Positions 15,658-24,270 are shown, counted from the stretch's first letter. The stretch is DNA of 64,000 nucleotides from Schaalia turicensis ACS-279-V-Col4 (GCF_000296505.1 NZ_JH815208.1:745163-809162), one strand, 5' to 3'. The notes: a model not told the origin generated them from the sequence alone. Program-made: numbers and translations.

Positions 15658-15685
15658 GCGAGGTTGAACGTTGGTTCAGCCTCGC
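15658..15685 (+). terminator. Terminator after tRNA-Ala
   Basis: GCGAGGTTGAAC pairs with GTTCAGCCTCGC (one wobble) around GTTG, followed directly by TTTTGTTTT. Confidence 0.9.
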
Positions 15686-15813
15686 TTTTGTTTTGCCTAA
15701 GCCTGCTTCGGCAGCTGGTCGTGGTGCGAGAGGCGGTGCCAGGGGCGGAGCAGGATTGATGCCGAAGCTCGAAAAGCCCCGGTTGCCTGCGCACCTTGAG
15801 GCACAATGTGTGA

Positions 15814-16047
15814 GTGCCTGAACATGAAAATCGCGGAACCTCACGCGCACACAATGTAGGCAACACTGACGTAGGGGAGCGTCCAGGAGGTCAGCCGGAA
15901 TCCGGCAGTGAACTGGTGCGAGCGGAAGTGCGTGGCCTCGTCAATGAGAGAAACGCGGACTTCATCGCGAAACTCGTTCCCGGGCGAGGGATGCAAGTGA
16001 AAGCGCCGAGCCACGCGAGCGGGCGTGAACTGAAGGTGGCGTCTTGA
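15814..16047 (+). CDS. Small hypothetical protein between two tRNA genes
   Basis: 77 residues from GTG 15814, soluble and polar, with no membrane segment. The central part (VRGLVNERNADFIAKLVPGR) looks like a helical segment followed by a basic tail. It lies between tRNA-Ala and tRNA-Met on the same strand. There is no strong ribosome site and I do not recognise a family; codon use is only moderately coding-like. Confidence 0.35.
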   Translation: MPEHENRGTSRAHNVGNTDVGERPGGQPESGSELVRAEVRGLVNERNADFIAKLVPGRGMQVKAPSHASGRELKVAS

Positions 16048-16064
16048 GATGGTAGTCTTTGAGA

Positions 16065-16138
16065 GCCCCAATAGCTCAGTCGGTCAGAGCAACGGACTCA
16101 TAATCCGTCGGTCGTCGGTTCAAGCCCGACTTGGGGCA
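16065..16138 (+). tRNA. tRNA-Met (anticodon CAT, elongator type)
   Basis: 74 nt. The acceptor GCCCCAA pairs with TTGGGGC, discriminator A. The anticodon arm is ACGGA-CTCATAA-TCCGT with anticodon CAT, and the T loop is TTCAAGC. It lacks the initiator features; a lysidine-modified tRNA-Ile2 is the main alternative. It marks the left edge of the accessory region. Confidence 0.9.
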
Positions 16139-16174
16139 CTCCTCGAATAAGGGGCACTGCTCCAACAAACTCAC

Positions 16175-16210
16175 GCGCCTGACCCGAAAGGGGCGGGCGC
16201 TTTGCTTTTT
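16175..16210 (+). terminator. Terminator after tRNA-Met
   Basis: An 11-bp GC-rich stem with one mismatch (GCGCCTGACCC/GGGGCGGGCGC) around GAAA, followed by TTTGCTTTTT. Confidence 0.85.
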
Positions 16211-16568
16211 CAATGGCTTCAGCTGGAACACACACTTCGACAGGAACGTCTAAGAAGCCAGCTGTGCGCCAAAGTGGGGGTTAATACCCAAAGTGGAGTG
16301 GACCCTGCCCCTTAGCGGCCCGGCCAGCCCAGGCCCGCTAGCGACCCCTGTGTTCGCAGGGCCTGACCAGGTGTAAGGATAGGTGACGGTCGTGGCGCCG
16401 TTGTGAATGACCTCGAGGTAGTTCGTGCGGAACAGATCGACCGCCCTGCGATCAGCGTCGTTTCGACGAGAGAAGCCCAAACGCCGACGAGCGGGGCCCG
16501 AAACTGACGCTTCGGACCCCGCTCGATTGCGCAACTCCCGTCCACGAGGAGCGGCGTGTGATGGAGAC
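16211..16568. other. Junction region, possible insertion-sequence remnant
   Basis: No intact gene. A 94-codon minus frame (16250-16534) ends with VHSTLGINPHFGAQLAS, which faintly resembles the (R)xHSxLGY-SP end of IS3-type transposases. The DNA at 16268-16298 carries a repeated CCACTTTGG/CCAAAGTGG element. GC content rises sharply from here rightwards, so this is the likely left junction of the accessory block. Confidence 0.3.
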
Positions 16569-18032
16569 TCAGGCCTCCTGGAGAGCTGCCTTCTCTTCCT
16601 CGCTCAGGCGCGCGATGCCGATGCCGGTCGCGCCCCACAGGAGGGCGAAGCCGATGGCGATCCAGTTGCACACCGCCCACGGCAGGTACGAGAGCGTCGC
16701 GACGCCGAGCGTGCCCGCCATGTAGGCGCCAGCAGACGTCCAGGGGAGGATCGGCTCCCACAGGGTCGCCGAGTCCTCGATCGTGCGCGAGAGGTTCTTC
16801 GGGTCGAGGCCGCGCTTCACGTACTCGCCGCGGAGCATCTCGCCCGGGATGAGGAGGGAGACCTGGCCGTTCGAGGTGATGCCGATCGTCGCGAGGCCCG
16901 TCGCGATCGTCGCCGCGATGAGGCCGAAGGTCGAGCGCACCGGCTTGAGGAGCTTCGAGATGAGGACGTCGAGCGAACCGGAGACCGAGACGACGCCGGC
17001 GAAGGTGATCGCGCAGAAGCAGATGAGCAGGACCGACATCATCGAGTTCATGCCGCCGCGGTTGAGGAGGCGCGTGACGTCCTCGATGACGTTCTCGGCG
17101 TCGAAGCCGGTCTTGCCGACCATTTCGACGTTGAAGCCGTTGACGCCCGCGACGACCGTGTCCTTGAAGGAGATGCCCTGGAAGACCACGGCGTTGAACA
17201 TCGCGACAGCGCTGGACACGAGGATCACGGGGATCGTCGGCTTCTTCCACATCGAACCGCCCAGGACGATGATCACCGGCAGCAGGAGCAGGAGGTTCCA
17301 GTTGAACGCGGAATCGAGGGTGCCGAGGATAGCGCCGACCTTCTCGGGGACCTGGCCGCCGGACATGCCGAGGCCGAAGAGGAGGTAGACGACGGCCGCC
17401 GTGAGGAAGGAGGGGAGGGTCGTCCACAGGAGGTGGCGGATGTGCGTGAATAGGTTGACGCCGGTCGCCATCGAGGCGATGTTCGTCGTGTCCGACAGGG
17501 GGGAGAGCTTGTCTCCGAAGTAGGCGCCCGACACGACTGCGCCGGCGACCATCGCGAGGTTCGCGTCCATGCCGACCGCGACGCCCATGAAGGCGACGCC
17601 GACCGTGCCAGCGGAGCCCCAGGAGGTGCCCGTGCACAGGGAGACGATCGCGGTGACGACGAGGGCGATGACCGCGAGGTACTGCGGATCGATGATCTTC
17701 AGGCCGTAGTAGATGAGCATCGGGATCGTGCCGCCCGCCATCCACGTGCCGATGAGGAGGCCGACCGAGATAAGGATGAGGATCGCGGGCATCGTCTTCG
17801 CGATCTTCTCCGCGACCGAGTCCATGATCTCGTTCCATGAGTACCCGAGACGCCAGGCGACCAGGCCAGCGACGACAGCCGAGGCAATGAGGAGGGGTTC
17901 GACCGGGAGTTCAGCGAAGATGTAGCCACCTCCCAACAGGACGATCAGCGTGATGACCGGGACTGCGGCGAGGAGCAGGCTCGGAGTCCTGCGCTCGGCC
18001 TTCGCCGGGGTGGTGGGGGTTGTAGGAGACAT
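16569..18032 (-). CDS. nhaC: NhaC-family Na+/H+ antiporter
   Basis: 487 residues with 11-12 hydrophobic segments. Family hallmarks include LCTGTSWGSAGTVGVAFMGV, SGAYFGDKLSPLSDTTNIA and, near the C-terminus, TIEDSATLWEPILPW, all placed in membrane re-entrant regions of NhaC/ArsB-type carriers. NhaC members exchange Na+ for protons, though several take up amino acids or organic acids. The start ATG 18032 has AAAGGA 7 bases upstream and lies 23 bases downstream of the C-S lyase gene, so the two are in one operon with the DauR-like regulator. This pairing suggests transport linked to a sulfur amino acid rather than general Na+ homeostasis (inference). Confidence 0.88.
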   Translation of the reverse strand: MSPTTPTTPAKAERRTPSLLLAAVPVITLIVLLGGGYIFAELPVEPLLIASAVVAGLVAWRLGYSWNEIMDSVAEKIAKTMPAILILISVGLLIGTWMAGGTIPMLIYYGLKIIDPQYLAVIALVVTAIVSLCTGTSWGSAGTVGVAFMGVAVGMDANLAMVAGAVVSGAYFGDKLSPLSDTTNIASMATGVNLFTHIRHLLWTTLPSFLTAAVVYLLFGLGMSGGQVPEKVGAILGTLDSAFNWNLLLLLPVIIVLGGSMWKKPTIPVILVSSAVAMFNAVVFQGISFKDTVVAGVNGFNVEMVGKTGFDAENVIEDVTRLLNRGGMNSMMSVLLICFCAITFAGVVSVSGSLDVLISKLLKPVRSTFGLIAATIATGLATIGITSNGQVSLLIPGEMLRGEYVKRGLDPKNLSRTIEDSATLWEPILPWTSAGAYMAGTLGVATLSYLPWAVCNWIAIGFALLWGATGIGIARLSEEEKAALQEA

Positions 18033-18055
18033 CGTTGTCCTTTCGATATGGGTCG

Positions 18056-19246
18056 TCAGTTCCTCGTGAGCGCCCCGGCGAGCCGGGTGATCCCCTCGAG
18101 GAGTTCTTGACGGGGGAGTGCTGTGTTGATACGGAAGAATCGATCGTATGCGGGACCGAAATCGGGTCCCGGGCTGACCGTGACGGAGGCGGCGCGCTCG
18201 GCGCGCACGAGGTCGGCTTCGGAGCCGATGTACGCGGAGGCGTCGATCCACAGGAGATAGGTGCCGTCCGGGTCCGAAACCCTCGCCTCCGGCAGGAGGC
18301 GCGCGAGGAGGGACCTCGCGGCTTCGAGGTTGGCGTCGATCTCCTTCGCGAGGGCGTCGACCCACGCGTCGCCCTTCGTCCACGCGGCGATGGCCGCCGG
18401 GATGGCGAAGTAATTCGGGTTGTGCAGACCCATGCGCCTCTTCGCCGCCTCGAGCTCGGCGCCGAGGGGCCCGTGGACGCAGATCGCCGTCGCTTCGAGG
18501 CCCGCGATGTTGAAGGTCTTGCCGGGAGAGGCGCAGTGGACGATCCGTCCGCTCATCCACAGGTCCTTCGCGACGCTGGCGAGGGCCGAATAGCGCTGCC
18601 CGCCGGGGCGCTCGAAGTCGCAGTGAATGTCGTCGGAGAGGACGAGGGCGCGGCATTCGCGCAGCAGCTCGGCGAGTCGGCGCTGCTCGTCGACGCTCCA
18701 GATCCTGCCCGTCGGATTGTGGGGGTTCGTCCACAGCAACAGGTCCGCGTCGGCGAGCGCCTCCTCGAGGGCCTCCCAGTCGATCGAGGCGGAGGCCGCG
18801 GTGTCGCGCATGGGCACGCGGACGAGATCGGTGCCCGCGCGTTCGCACACCTCGAGGAGGGGCGAGTAGGCCGGATCGAGCGTGACGACGCGGACCGGTC
18901 GATCGTCTCGCGGCAGGACGTGATCGACGAGGGCGGCGACGCACTGGACGACTCGGGGGAAGAAGTGGACGTCCTCGACCTCGCAGGACCATCCGTGGCG
19001 GCGGGTCATCCACGCGGTCGCGGCTTCGGCGAAGTCGTCGAAGACCTCGGTGTAGCCGTAGGCGCCGAGGGCGGCGGCGTCGGCGATCGCCTCTCGGACC
19101 TCGGGGCAGGAGACGAACTCCATGTCCGCGACGGACAGGGCGATCGCGTTCTCGCCGAGGTCCTTGGCGAGCAGATCCCATTTCGCCGAATGCGTGCCCC
19201 AGCGCGACAGGTGCCGGCTGAAGTCCTCGTCAGTAGCGGTCATCAT
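18056..19246 (-). CDS. MalY/PatB-type PLP-dependent C-S lyase (aminotransferase fold class I/II)
   Basis: 396 residues. The architecture fits MalY/PatB cystathionine beta-lyases: an N-terminal KWDLLAKDLGENAIALSVAD motif, GYTEVFDDF, the substrate loop NPHNPTGRIW, VLSDDIHCDF with the cofactor Asp, and SPGKTFNIAGLEA with the Schiff-base Lys. These enzymes cleave C-S bonds of cystathionine or cysteine conjugates to a thiol, ammonia and pyruvate. Its ATG overlaps the stop of the upstream regulator by four bases (ATGA); nhaC follows after 23 bases. Codon use is strongly GC3-biased compared with the flanking core genes. Confidence 0.9.
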   Translation of the reverse strand: MMTATDEDFSRHLSRWGTHSAKWDLLAKDLGENAIALSVADMEFVSCPEVREAIADAAALGAYGYTEVFDDFAEAATAWMTRRHGWSCEVEDVHFFPRVVQCVAALVDHVLPRDDRPVRVVTLDPAYSPLLEVCERAGTDLVRVPMRDTAASASIDWEALEEALADADLLLWTNPHNPTGRIWSVDEQRRLAELLRECRALVLSDDIHCDFERPGGQRYSALASVAKDLWMSGRIVHCASPGKTFNIAGLEATAICVHGPLGAELEAAKRRMGLHNPNYFAIPAAIAAWTKGDAWVDALAKEIDANLEAARSLLARLLPEARVSDPDGTYLLWIDASAYIGSEADLVRAERAASVTVSPGPDFGPAYDRFFRINTALPRQELLEGITRLAGALTRN

Positions 19247-19911
19247 TCCCCCTCGGTCTCGTTAAGGTAGTTGTAAATGGAGAATCGCGTGCAGTGGAGG
19301 GCTTCGGCGGCCATTTCCGCTGCATCCCGCAGGAGGAAGAAGCCCCTCGCTTTGAGGAGTCGGACGACCTCGACCTTGTGTTCCTTTCTCATCTCGTCGA
19401 CGGGAACCCCCGACTCTGCAACGGCTCGTGAGAGGAGGAGCGTCGCGAGTTCGTCGACGTCTCTAACGAAGACTTCGGTCGTCGCCTGCTCCTCTTCGGC
19501 GGAAGTTGGGAGCGAGAGGCCCGCGAGCGCGCCCGTGAGGGAATGAAGGATCTCCCAGCCGGAGATGTCGCGGTTGATGCACAGGGCGGCGACGGGCTGG
19601 TTGGTCGAGTCGCGGATGATGGCGGTTGTTGAGAGAAGCTCCTTACCGCTCGGAGACGTTGTCCGGTATCCGATGCTGGTGCGCAGATTTCCGGAGGCGA
19701 CGGCGTCAAGGAGCTTGTCGGTCGCCGGATCGCCGATCGATCGACCGGTGACATCGCCGCCAATCGCGACGATTGAATTCGGGAGCCGAGTGAGATCGTG
19801 AACGATGATCTCGGCGGGTCCGACAAGTGTTGCTTTCATTGGTTCAACCAGCTGTTGAAGGGTGGAGATAATCTGATCGTGCTCGTTTAGCTTCGACGGT
19901 GAAGCAGTCAT
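19243..19911 (-). CDS. YheO/DauR-type transcriptional regulator (PAS-like + HTH)
   Basis: 222 residues. The N-terminal YheO-like PAS domain (about 15-125) has HDLTRLPNSIVAIGGDVTGR, GYRTTSPSGKELLSTTAIIR and AALCINRDIS. The C-terminal HTH_22 domain (about 175-222) has KARGFFLLRDAAEMAAEAL followed by CTRFSIYNYLNE. DauR, the best known member, represses D-arginine catabolism in Pseudomonas. Here it is the first gene of an operon with a C-S lyase and NhaC, so it probably senses an amino-acid-like ligand and controls its own operon. A good promoter and a small palindrome lie directly upstream. Codons are less extreme in GC than in the two genes it precedes. Confidence 0.88.
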   Translation of the reverse strand: MTASPSKLNEHDQIISTLQQLVEPMKATLVGPAEIIVHDLTRLPNSIVAIGGDVTGRSIGDPATDKLLDAVASGNLRTSIGYRTTSPSGKELLSTTAIIRDSTNQPVAALCINRDISGWEILHSLTGALAGLSLPTSAEEEQATTEVFVRDVDELATLLLSRAVAESGVPVDEMRKEHKVEVVRLLKARGFFLLRDAAEMAAEALHCTRFSIYNYLNETEGE

Positions 19912-19944
19912 GCAGAACCTCCGGCTTTGACGCTTTAATCGTTT

Positions 19945-19973
19945 ATCTTAGTGACTCAATAGGTTCGCGTCAA
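19945..19973 (-). promoter_or_regulatory. Promoter of the regulator-lyase-nhaC operon with overlapping palindrome
   Basis: On the minus strand, TTGACG (19968-19973) and TAAGAT (19945-19950) are separated by 17 bp, 34 bases before the regulator start. A perfect palindrome CAACA-AAC-TGTTG at 19971-19983 overlaps the -35 element and could be the autoregulatory operator. Confidence 0.65.
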
Positions 19974-20043
19974 CAAACTGTTGAAAAAATTGTGTCTGCG
20001 CTTCGTCGCCCAGCCCTCTTATTGCCTTGTCACCTCCCCGGTT

Positions 20044-20382
20044 TTATGCGGTGTGCAGACAGGAAGGGGTGTAATTCTGCGCAAAAACTTGACAGCGGGG
20101 CAGGGTGAACGCCTGGATCGGGAAAGGATGGATGATCCCCTTGTCCTCGAGGGCGTCGACGATCGGCTCGGTGACGCCGAAGTCGGTGAAGGTCTTGTGC
20201 TCGAGGTCCTCGTCGCCCGAATCGGTGATGTCCGGAGCGGCCTCCGGCTCGACGGCGACGGGGATGATGTCGCCGAGTCGGACGACTCTGGCGGAGTACT
20301 CGACGGGCACCGCTGTGGGGGTCGTCTCGATGGCCTGGTCCTTCTCGGGCGCGGCCGCGTTCTCGTGAGTCGTGTCGGTCAC
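20044..20382 (-). pseudogene. 5' fragment of a DEAD/DEAH-box RNA helicase gene
   Basis: From GTG 20382, the protein has an acidic leader (VTDTTHENAAAPEKDQ...) followed by the DEAD-box Q motif region: TFTDFGVTEPIVDALEDKGI then HPFPIQAFTLP. Immediately after LP the similarity stops and the frame ends 15 codons later at 20044. Walker A, DEAD and all later motifs are missing from this strand and position; they should lie at lower coordinates but are replaced by unrelated sequence leading into the regulator promoter. This is a gene broken at about position 20095 and marks an internal recombination joint of the accessory block. Confidence 0.8.
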
Positions 20383-20486
20383 GATCCGCCTTGTTTCCCG
20401 GGACTCCCGGTCTCTGCCGGGATGGGTGGCAGCCGATCGCGCATGTCGAGGCGCGGAGCGCGCGCGGATAGTGTTCGAGCGACCGA

Positions 20487-20531
20487 TCAGCCGTGGTCGC
20501 CTCCGATTGTACGGGGGGCGACCACGGCTGA
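20487..20531 (-). terminator. Terminator of the catabolic cluster
   Basis: A perfect 15-bp inverted repeat TCAGCCGTGGTCGCC/GGCGACCACGGCTGA with a 15-base loop, about 55 bases beyond the hydrolase stop codon on the minus strand. Confidence 0.7.
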
Positions 20532-20585
20532 CCGTGAAGGTATGGTCAATCACTCATCAGGTGAGCGACGACCCCTGACGCGGGG

Positions 20586-22433
20586 TCAGAAGACGCCGAC
20601 CTGGCCGCCGACCATCATCCATGTGAACAGGGCGGCGCCGACGGTGCTGGCGACCCAGATCGAGCGCGTTCGCACCTGCAACCAGACGTTGAGGGCGACG
20701 AGCGCCGTGAACTGGGGGATGATGACGTCGAGCATCATCATCCATCGTCCGCCGAACGTCGGCAGGCCGATGACGTCCATTCCCGGACCGATCCCGAGGT
20801 AGCCGGGCACGAAGTGGAACAGCCAGAGCAGGCACAGGCCGAGAATCGCGCTCACCCACGCGAAACCGAATCGCTTCGCCCAGAGGAGGCTGAGCCGTTC
20901 GCCCTCGCGCGCCGGAATTCGGGACACGGTGTTGAGGGAGAGGCCGTTGACCACGAAGAAGAACGACCAGATGATGAAGAAGTAGGGGAGGAGGACCAGA
21001 GCGCGTTCAGGGGTGAGCGGCTTGAGCATCGGCCACAGCACTCGGAACTCCGGTCCCCTGAAGAAGGCGCTCATCGCGACGACGACGGCCGGCCATGCGA
21101 CGAGGACGAGGGAGAGGAGAAGGGCCGTGCCGATTCCGCGCGCGCGATCGGTCTTGGGGACGACTCCGAGCTCGGACCATGTCGTCGTCCTGCCCACGCC
21201 TAGGCGCTTCCAGACGAGCACGACGACGAGCGTGAGGACGGTGGTGACGACGAGCCACGTCGCGATGCCGTTGCCCATCTGAAGCGGGAGGAAGGGGATC
21301 GCTGCGGAAACGGGGTCCTTCCCTCCGCCCTTCTGCGTGCACAGGGGATAGAGGATGATCGTGGTGACGATTCCGAGTACGGCGGAGACGACGAGACCCC
21401 GGCGGCCGCTTCCGGCGTAGGAACCCTCGGAGGCGCGGAGCCCGGCGAAGGCCGGAAGGCGCAGGAGCAGGCCGAGGAGGGGGATGAGTGAGGCGACGAG
21501 GGAGAAGAGGGCGATTGCCCCGCCGATCTCCTTCCATTGGTAGACATGAGAATCCGAGGGGATCCAATGCTCGTCCTGCGCGCCGTCGCGCAGAGCCGTG
21601 TTGAACCAATCGACGACCGCGGTGTTCGACGCCCCCGAGGTCATGACGCCCAAGTGGGTTCCCGAGACGAGTTCGGCGCGTCGCGCGCTGCCGTCGGAGA
21701 AGTCCCCGTACGTGTGGTTCCACTCGAGGACGTCGGAGTCGCCCAGCCCGAAGGCTTCGAGTCGTGCGGGGTGGGTGGTGAGGGAGGAAACGGGGAAGGT
21801 CTTCTCCCGGTAGGGGCCGATCTCCTCGTTGTCCCCCTGAACGAGCAGGTAGTTGCGGACCTCGTGAATATCGGGGTCGCCACCGTTGCCGGACAGTGCG
21901 ACGACTGCGCGCACGTCCTCGTCGGACTTGGCGAGTTTGACCGCGTAGATCGATCCGGTGGAGTGACCGTAGGTTCCGATCATGGTCGGATCGACGAAGG
22001 GGAGGGATTTGAGGTGGGTGAGGCCGTAGGCCGCTCCGGACATGATCTCCGGGTCGACGCCGTGCTGGGTGGAGTACCCATGGCCGAACTGGTCGATGCT
22101 GAGGACGACGAAACCACGCCGCGCCAATTCGATGGTCCCGAAGGTGGTCGTCGCCTCCTTGTCCGATTGGTAGCCGTGAAGGGCGAGGAGTCCGGGTGCC
22201 GGGTTCTCCTTGGTCACCCAGGTCGGTCGGTAGATCTTCGCGGTCATGGGAACGTTCGATTCGGTCATGAATTCGACGGTCCGAACGTCGACGCGCCCGA
22301 ATCCCCGGTCGGCTTCGACGCAGAGGAATGCTCCTGAGATCGAGAGGACGAGGAGGAGGGCCAGGGCGGTCCAGAGGCTTCTCGGCGAGGCGCCTCGAAT
22401 GGTCGCGGTATCGGGTGAGGTCGTGGTGGGCAT
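20586..22433 (-). CDS. Membrane-anchored alpha/beta hydrolase with polytopic C-terminal domain
   Basis: 615 residues. A signal-anchor helix (about 20-42) is followed by an extracytoplasmic alpha/beta hydrolase domain (about 55-330): GLLALHGYQSDKEATTTFG, VLSIDQFGHGYS, nucleophile elbow YGHSTGS, late His probably in SGTHLGVMTSG. The second half (about 345-615) has seven or eight hydrophobic segments with no recognised family. The ATG at 22433 has GGAAGGAGA upstream; a longer start (ATG 22454) exists. It is the last gene of the GntR-linked cluster, 18 bases after the lactonase. The substrate is unknown; an ester or lactone outside the membrane would fit the neighbours (inference). Confidence 0.75.
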   Translation of the reverse strand: MPTTTSPDTATIRGASPRSLWTALALLLVLSISGAFLCVEADRGFGRVDVRTVEFMTESNVPMTAKIYRPTWVTKENPAPGLLALHGYQSDKEATTTFGTIELARRGFVVLSIDQFGHGYSTQHGVDPEIMSGAAYGLTHLKSLPFVDPTMIGTYGHSTGSIYAVKLAKSDEDVRAVVALSGNGGDPDIHEVRNYLLVQGDNEEIGPYREKTFPVSSLTTHPARLEAFGLGDSDVLEWNHTYGDFSDGSARRAELVSGTHLGVMTSGASNTAVVDWFNTALRDGAQDEHWIPSDSHVYQWKEIGGAIALFSLVASLIPLLGLLLRLPAFAGLRASEGSYAGSGRRGLVVSAVLGIVTTIILYPLCTQKGGGKDPVSAAIPFLPLQMGNGIATWLVVTTVLTLVVVLVWKRLGVGRTTTWSELGVVPKTDRARGIGTALLLSLVLVAWPAVVVAMSAFFRGPEFRVLWPMLKPLTPERALVLLPYFFIIWSFFFVVNGLSLNTVSRIPAREGERLSLLWAKRFGFAWVSAILGLCLLWLFHFVPGYLGIGPGMDVIGLPTFGGRWMMMLDVIIPQFTALVALNVWLQVRTRSIWVASTVGAALFTWMMVGGQVGVF

Positions 22434-22450
22434 GGTCGTCTCCTTCCGTC

Positions 22451-23344
22451 TCATGCTCTGCTCGAAGAGCGTCGGCAGTCGCGGGTCGATGTGGGGATCC
22501 GGTAGATGGAAGTGGAGGCCGCGATGTAGAGGTCGGTGCCACTCTCGCCGCCGAAGCAGAGATTCCCGACCTTCTCGGGAACCGGGATTCTGCCGATCTC
22601 GCGACCGTCCGGGGCGAAGACGACGACCCCGTCGAGACAGGAGGACCAGACGTTGCCGTGTTCGTCGACCTTGATCCCGTCGGGGACTCCGGGGTTGACC
22701 TCGACGAAATCCTCGCCCGCCTTCACCCGCCAGTCGTCGATGAGGTATCGGCGGATGTGATGGCGGCCCATCGCCCCTTCGCGATTGAGCGCGGCGGAGT
22801 CGGCGACGTAGAGGATCGTCTCGTCGGGGGAGAACGCGAGCCCGTTGGGCTCGACGAGGTCGGTGATGGCGACTGTGAGTCGTCCCTCGGGCGTGATGCG
22901 GAAGACCCAATGATCGCAGTACTCGCGACTACCGGGGTGGCCCTCCTCGGGGTAGATGATCCCGTAGGCGGGGTCGGTGAACCAGATGGAGCCGTCGGAG
23001 GAGACGACGACGTCGTTCGGGGCGTTGAATCTCGCGTCGTGCCAGTGGTCGACGATGGTGCTGATCTCCCCGTTCCGATCGCGTTCGAGACGCCGTCCTC
23101 CGTGGGAGCACTGGATGACCGAGCCGTCGAGATCGATGGTCCGCCCGTTGACGTGGTCGGGGCGCTCGAGGTGGATGGTCGCTTCGCCACTCGCGGGATC
23201 GAAGTCCCACACGCGGTCGCCGATGACGTCGGAGAAGCGGAGTCTATCCGCTCCGGGGACCCAGCAGGGGCCTTCGAGCCAGCGCCCCCCTGTGAAGACG
23301 CGATCGAGTCCCGTAGGATCCGGGATGAGTTCGTGGAATTGCAT
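22451..23344 (-). CDS. SMP-30/gluconolactonase family lactonase
   Basis: 297 residues, a six-bladed propeller enzyme of the SGL/SMP-30 family that opens sugar lactones with a divalent metal. The three usual metal ligands are visible in context: Glu in GGRWLEGPCWVPG, Asn in VEPNGLAFSPDE, and Asp in PGVPDGIKVDEHGNVW. The substrate-side Asn is in FNAPNDVVVSSDGSIWFTDP. The start ATG 23344 has AAGGAGAA 7 bases upstream. It lies between the dehydrogenase and the hydrolase in one minus-strand operon, suggesting that a lactone intermediate is hydrolysed to the acid used by the dehydrogenase/kinase pair. Confidence 0.9.
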   Translation of the reverse strand: MQFHELIPDPTGLDRVFTGGRWLEGPCWVPGADRLRFSDVIGDRVWDFDPASGEATIHLERPDHVNGRTIDLDGSVIQCSHGGRRLERDRNGEISTIVDHWHDARFNAPNDVVVSSDGSIWFTDPAYGIIYPEEGHPGSREYCDHWVFRITPEGRLTVAITDLVEPNGLAFSPDETILYVADSAALNREGAMGRHHIRRYLIDDWRVKAGEDFVEVNPGVPDGIKVDEHGNVWSSCLDGVVVFAPDGREIGRIPVPEKVGNLCFGGESGTDLYIAASTSIYRIPTSTRDCRRSSSRA

Positions 23345-23385
23345 GCTGTTCTCCTTGTGCTCGCCACATCGTCGTGGTGAGCGGT

Positions 23386-24270
23386 TCATGAATGCGGGGC
23401 GATGATTCGGATGAGCGTGGAATCATCCTCGGCGCCACGCCCCTGCGCATTGCCGAGGATGTAGAGCTGTTCGGCGGCGGCGGCCACGGGAACGGCGATG
23501 CCCGCGCGCTTCGCGGCGGAGGTGACGATGCCCATGTCCTTGACGAAGATATCGAGTCGCGAGCACACCTCGGGATCGGCGCCCTCCCAGGCTTCGATCG
23601 CGCGGGGCCCACGGTTGCCGAGCATGAAGGACTGGGCGGCGCCGGCCATGAGCGCGTCGAGGACCATCCTCTGATCGAGCCCGAGCTTCCCCGCGAGGGC
23701 GAGCGCCTCTCCGGCGGCGGCGATGTGGACGCCGCACAGGAGCTGGTTGACGGTCTTCATCGACTGCCCCTTGCCCGGGGCGTCGCCGACGAGGACGAGG
23801 GTTCCGGCCATCTCGTCGAGGACGGGTCTCGCGACTTCCCAGACCTCGGGGGTCGCGCCGCAGGTGACGAGGAGGTCGCCCTCCCCGGCGCGGACGGGGC
23901 CACCGGAGACGGGTGCGTCGACGAGGCCGATGTCCGTTTCAGCGAGGCGCGCGGCCTCGGCCTCGACGGCCTCGGCGCCGACGGTGGAGGTGAGGATGAT
24001 CGCGGCTCCGGGTTCGAGGACCGGGACGACGCCGGAGGGCCCGTGGAGGACCTCCTCGAGCTGGGCGGCGTTGCGCACGGCGATGAGGACGAAGTCCGCG
24101 CCGGAGGCGGCCACGGGGGCGGAGTCGGCGACGGCGACGCCGTGCTCGGTGGCGAGGGTGCGGCGCTCCTCGAAGGGGTCGAATCCGGTGACCTCGAAGG
24201 TCTTGGCGAGATGGGAGGCCATGGGCAGTCCCATCGCTCCGAGACCGAGGACGGCGATTCGCTTCGACAT
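23386..24270 (-). CDS. 3-hydroxyisobutyrate-type dehydrogenase (LtnD-like)
   Basis: 294 residues of the beta-hydroxyacid dehydrogenase family. The N-terminal Rossmann motif is IAVLGLGAMGLPMASHLA; the substrate loop is DAPVSGGPVRAGEGDLLVTC; the catalytic Lys is in GKGQSMKTVNQLL; the C-terminal all-helical domain ends KDMGIVTSAAKRAGIAVPVA. Next to a DUF1537 kinase, members of this group (LtnD) oxidise C4 sugar acids such as L-threonate or D-erythronate at C2. NAD-dependence and the exact substrate are inferred from family and neighbours. ATG 24270 follows GGAGAGAA. Confidence 0.88.
   Translation of the reverse strand: MSKRIAVLGLGAMGLPMASHLAKTFEVTGFDPFEERRTLATEHGVAVADSAPVAASGADFVLIAVRNAAQLEEVLHGPSGVVPVLEPGAAIILTSTVGAEAVEAEAARLAETDIGLVDAPVSGGPVRAGEGDLLVTCGATPEVWEVARPVLDEMAGTLVLVGDAPGKGQSMKTVNQLLCGVHIAAAGEALALAGKLGLDQRMVLDALMAGAAQSFMLGNRGPRAIEAWEGADPEVCSRLDIFVKDMGIVTSAAKRAGIAVPVAAAAEQLYILGNAQGRGAEDDSTLIRIIAPHS

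Noticed and set aside
16312..17838. 508-codon frame overlapping nhaC
   Set aside because: Extremely Arg/His/Pro-rich out-of-frame reading of nhaC; no start signal or homology pattern.
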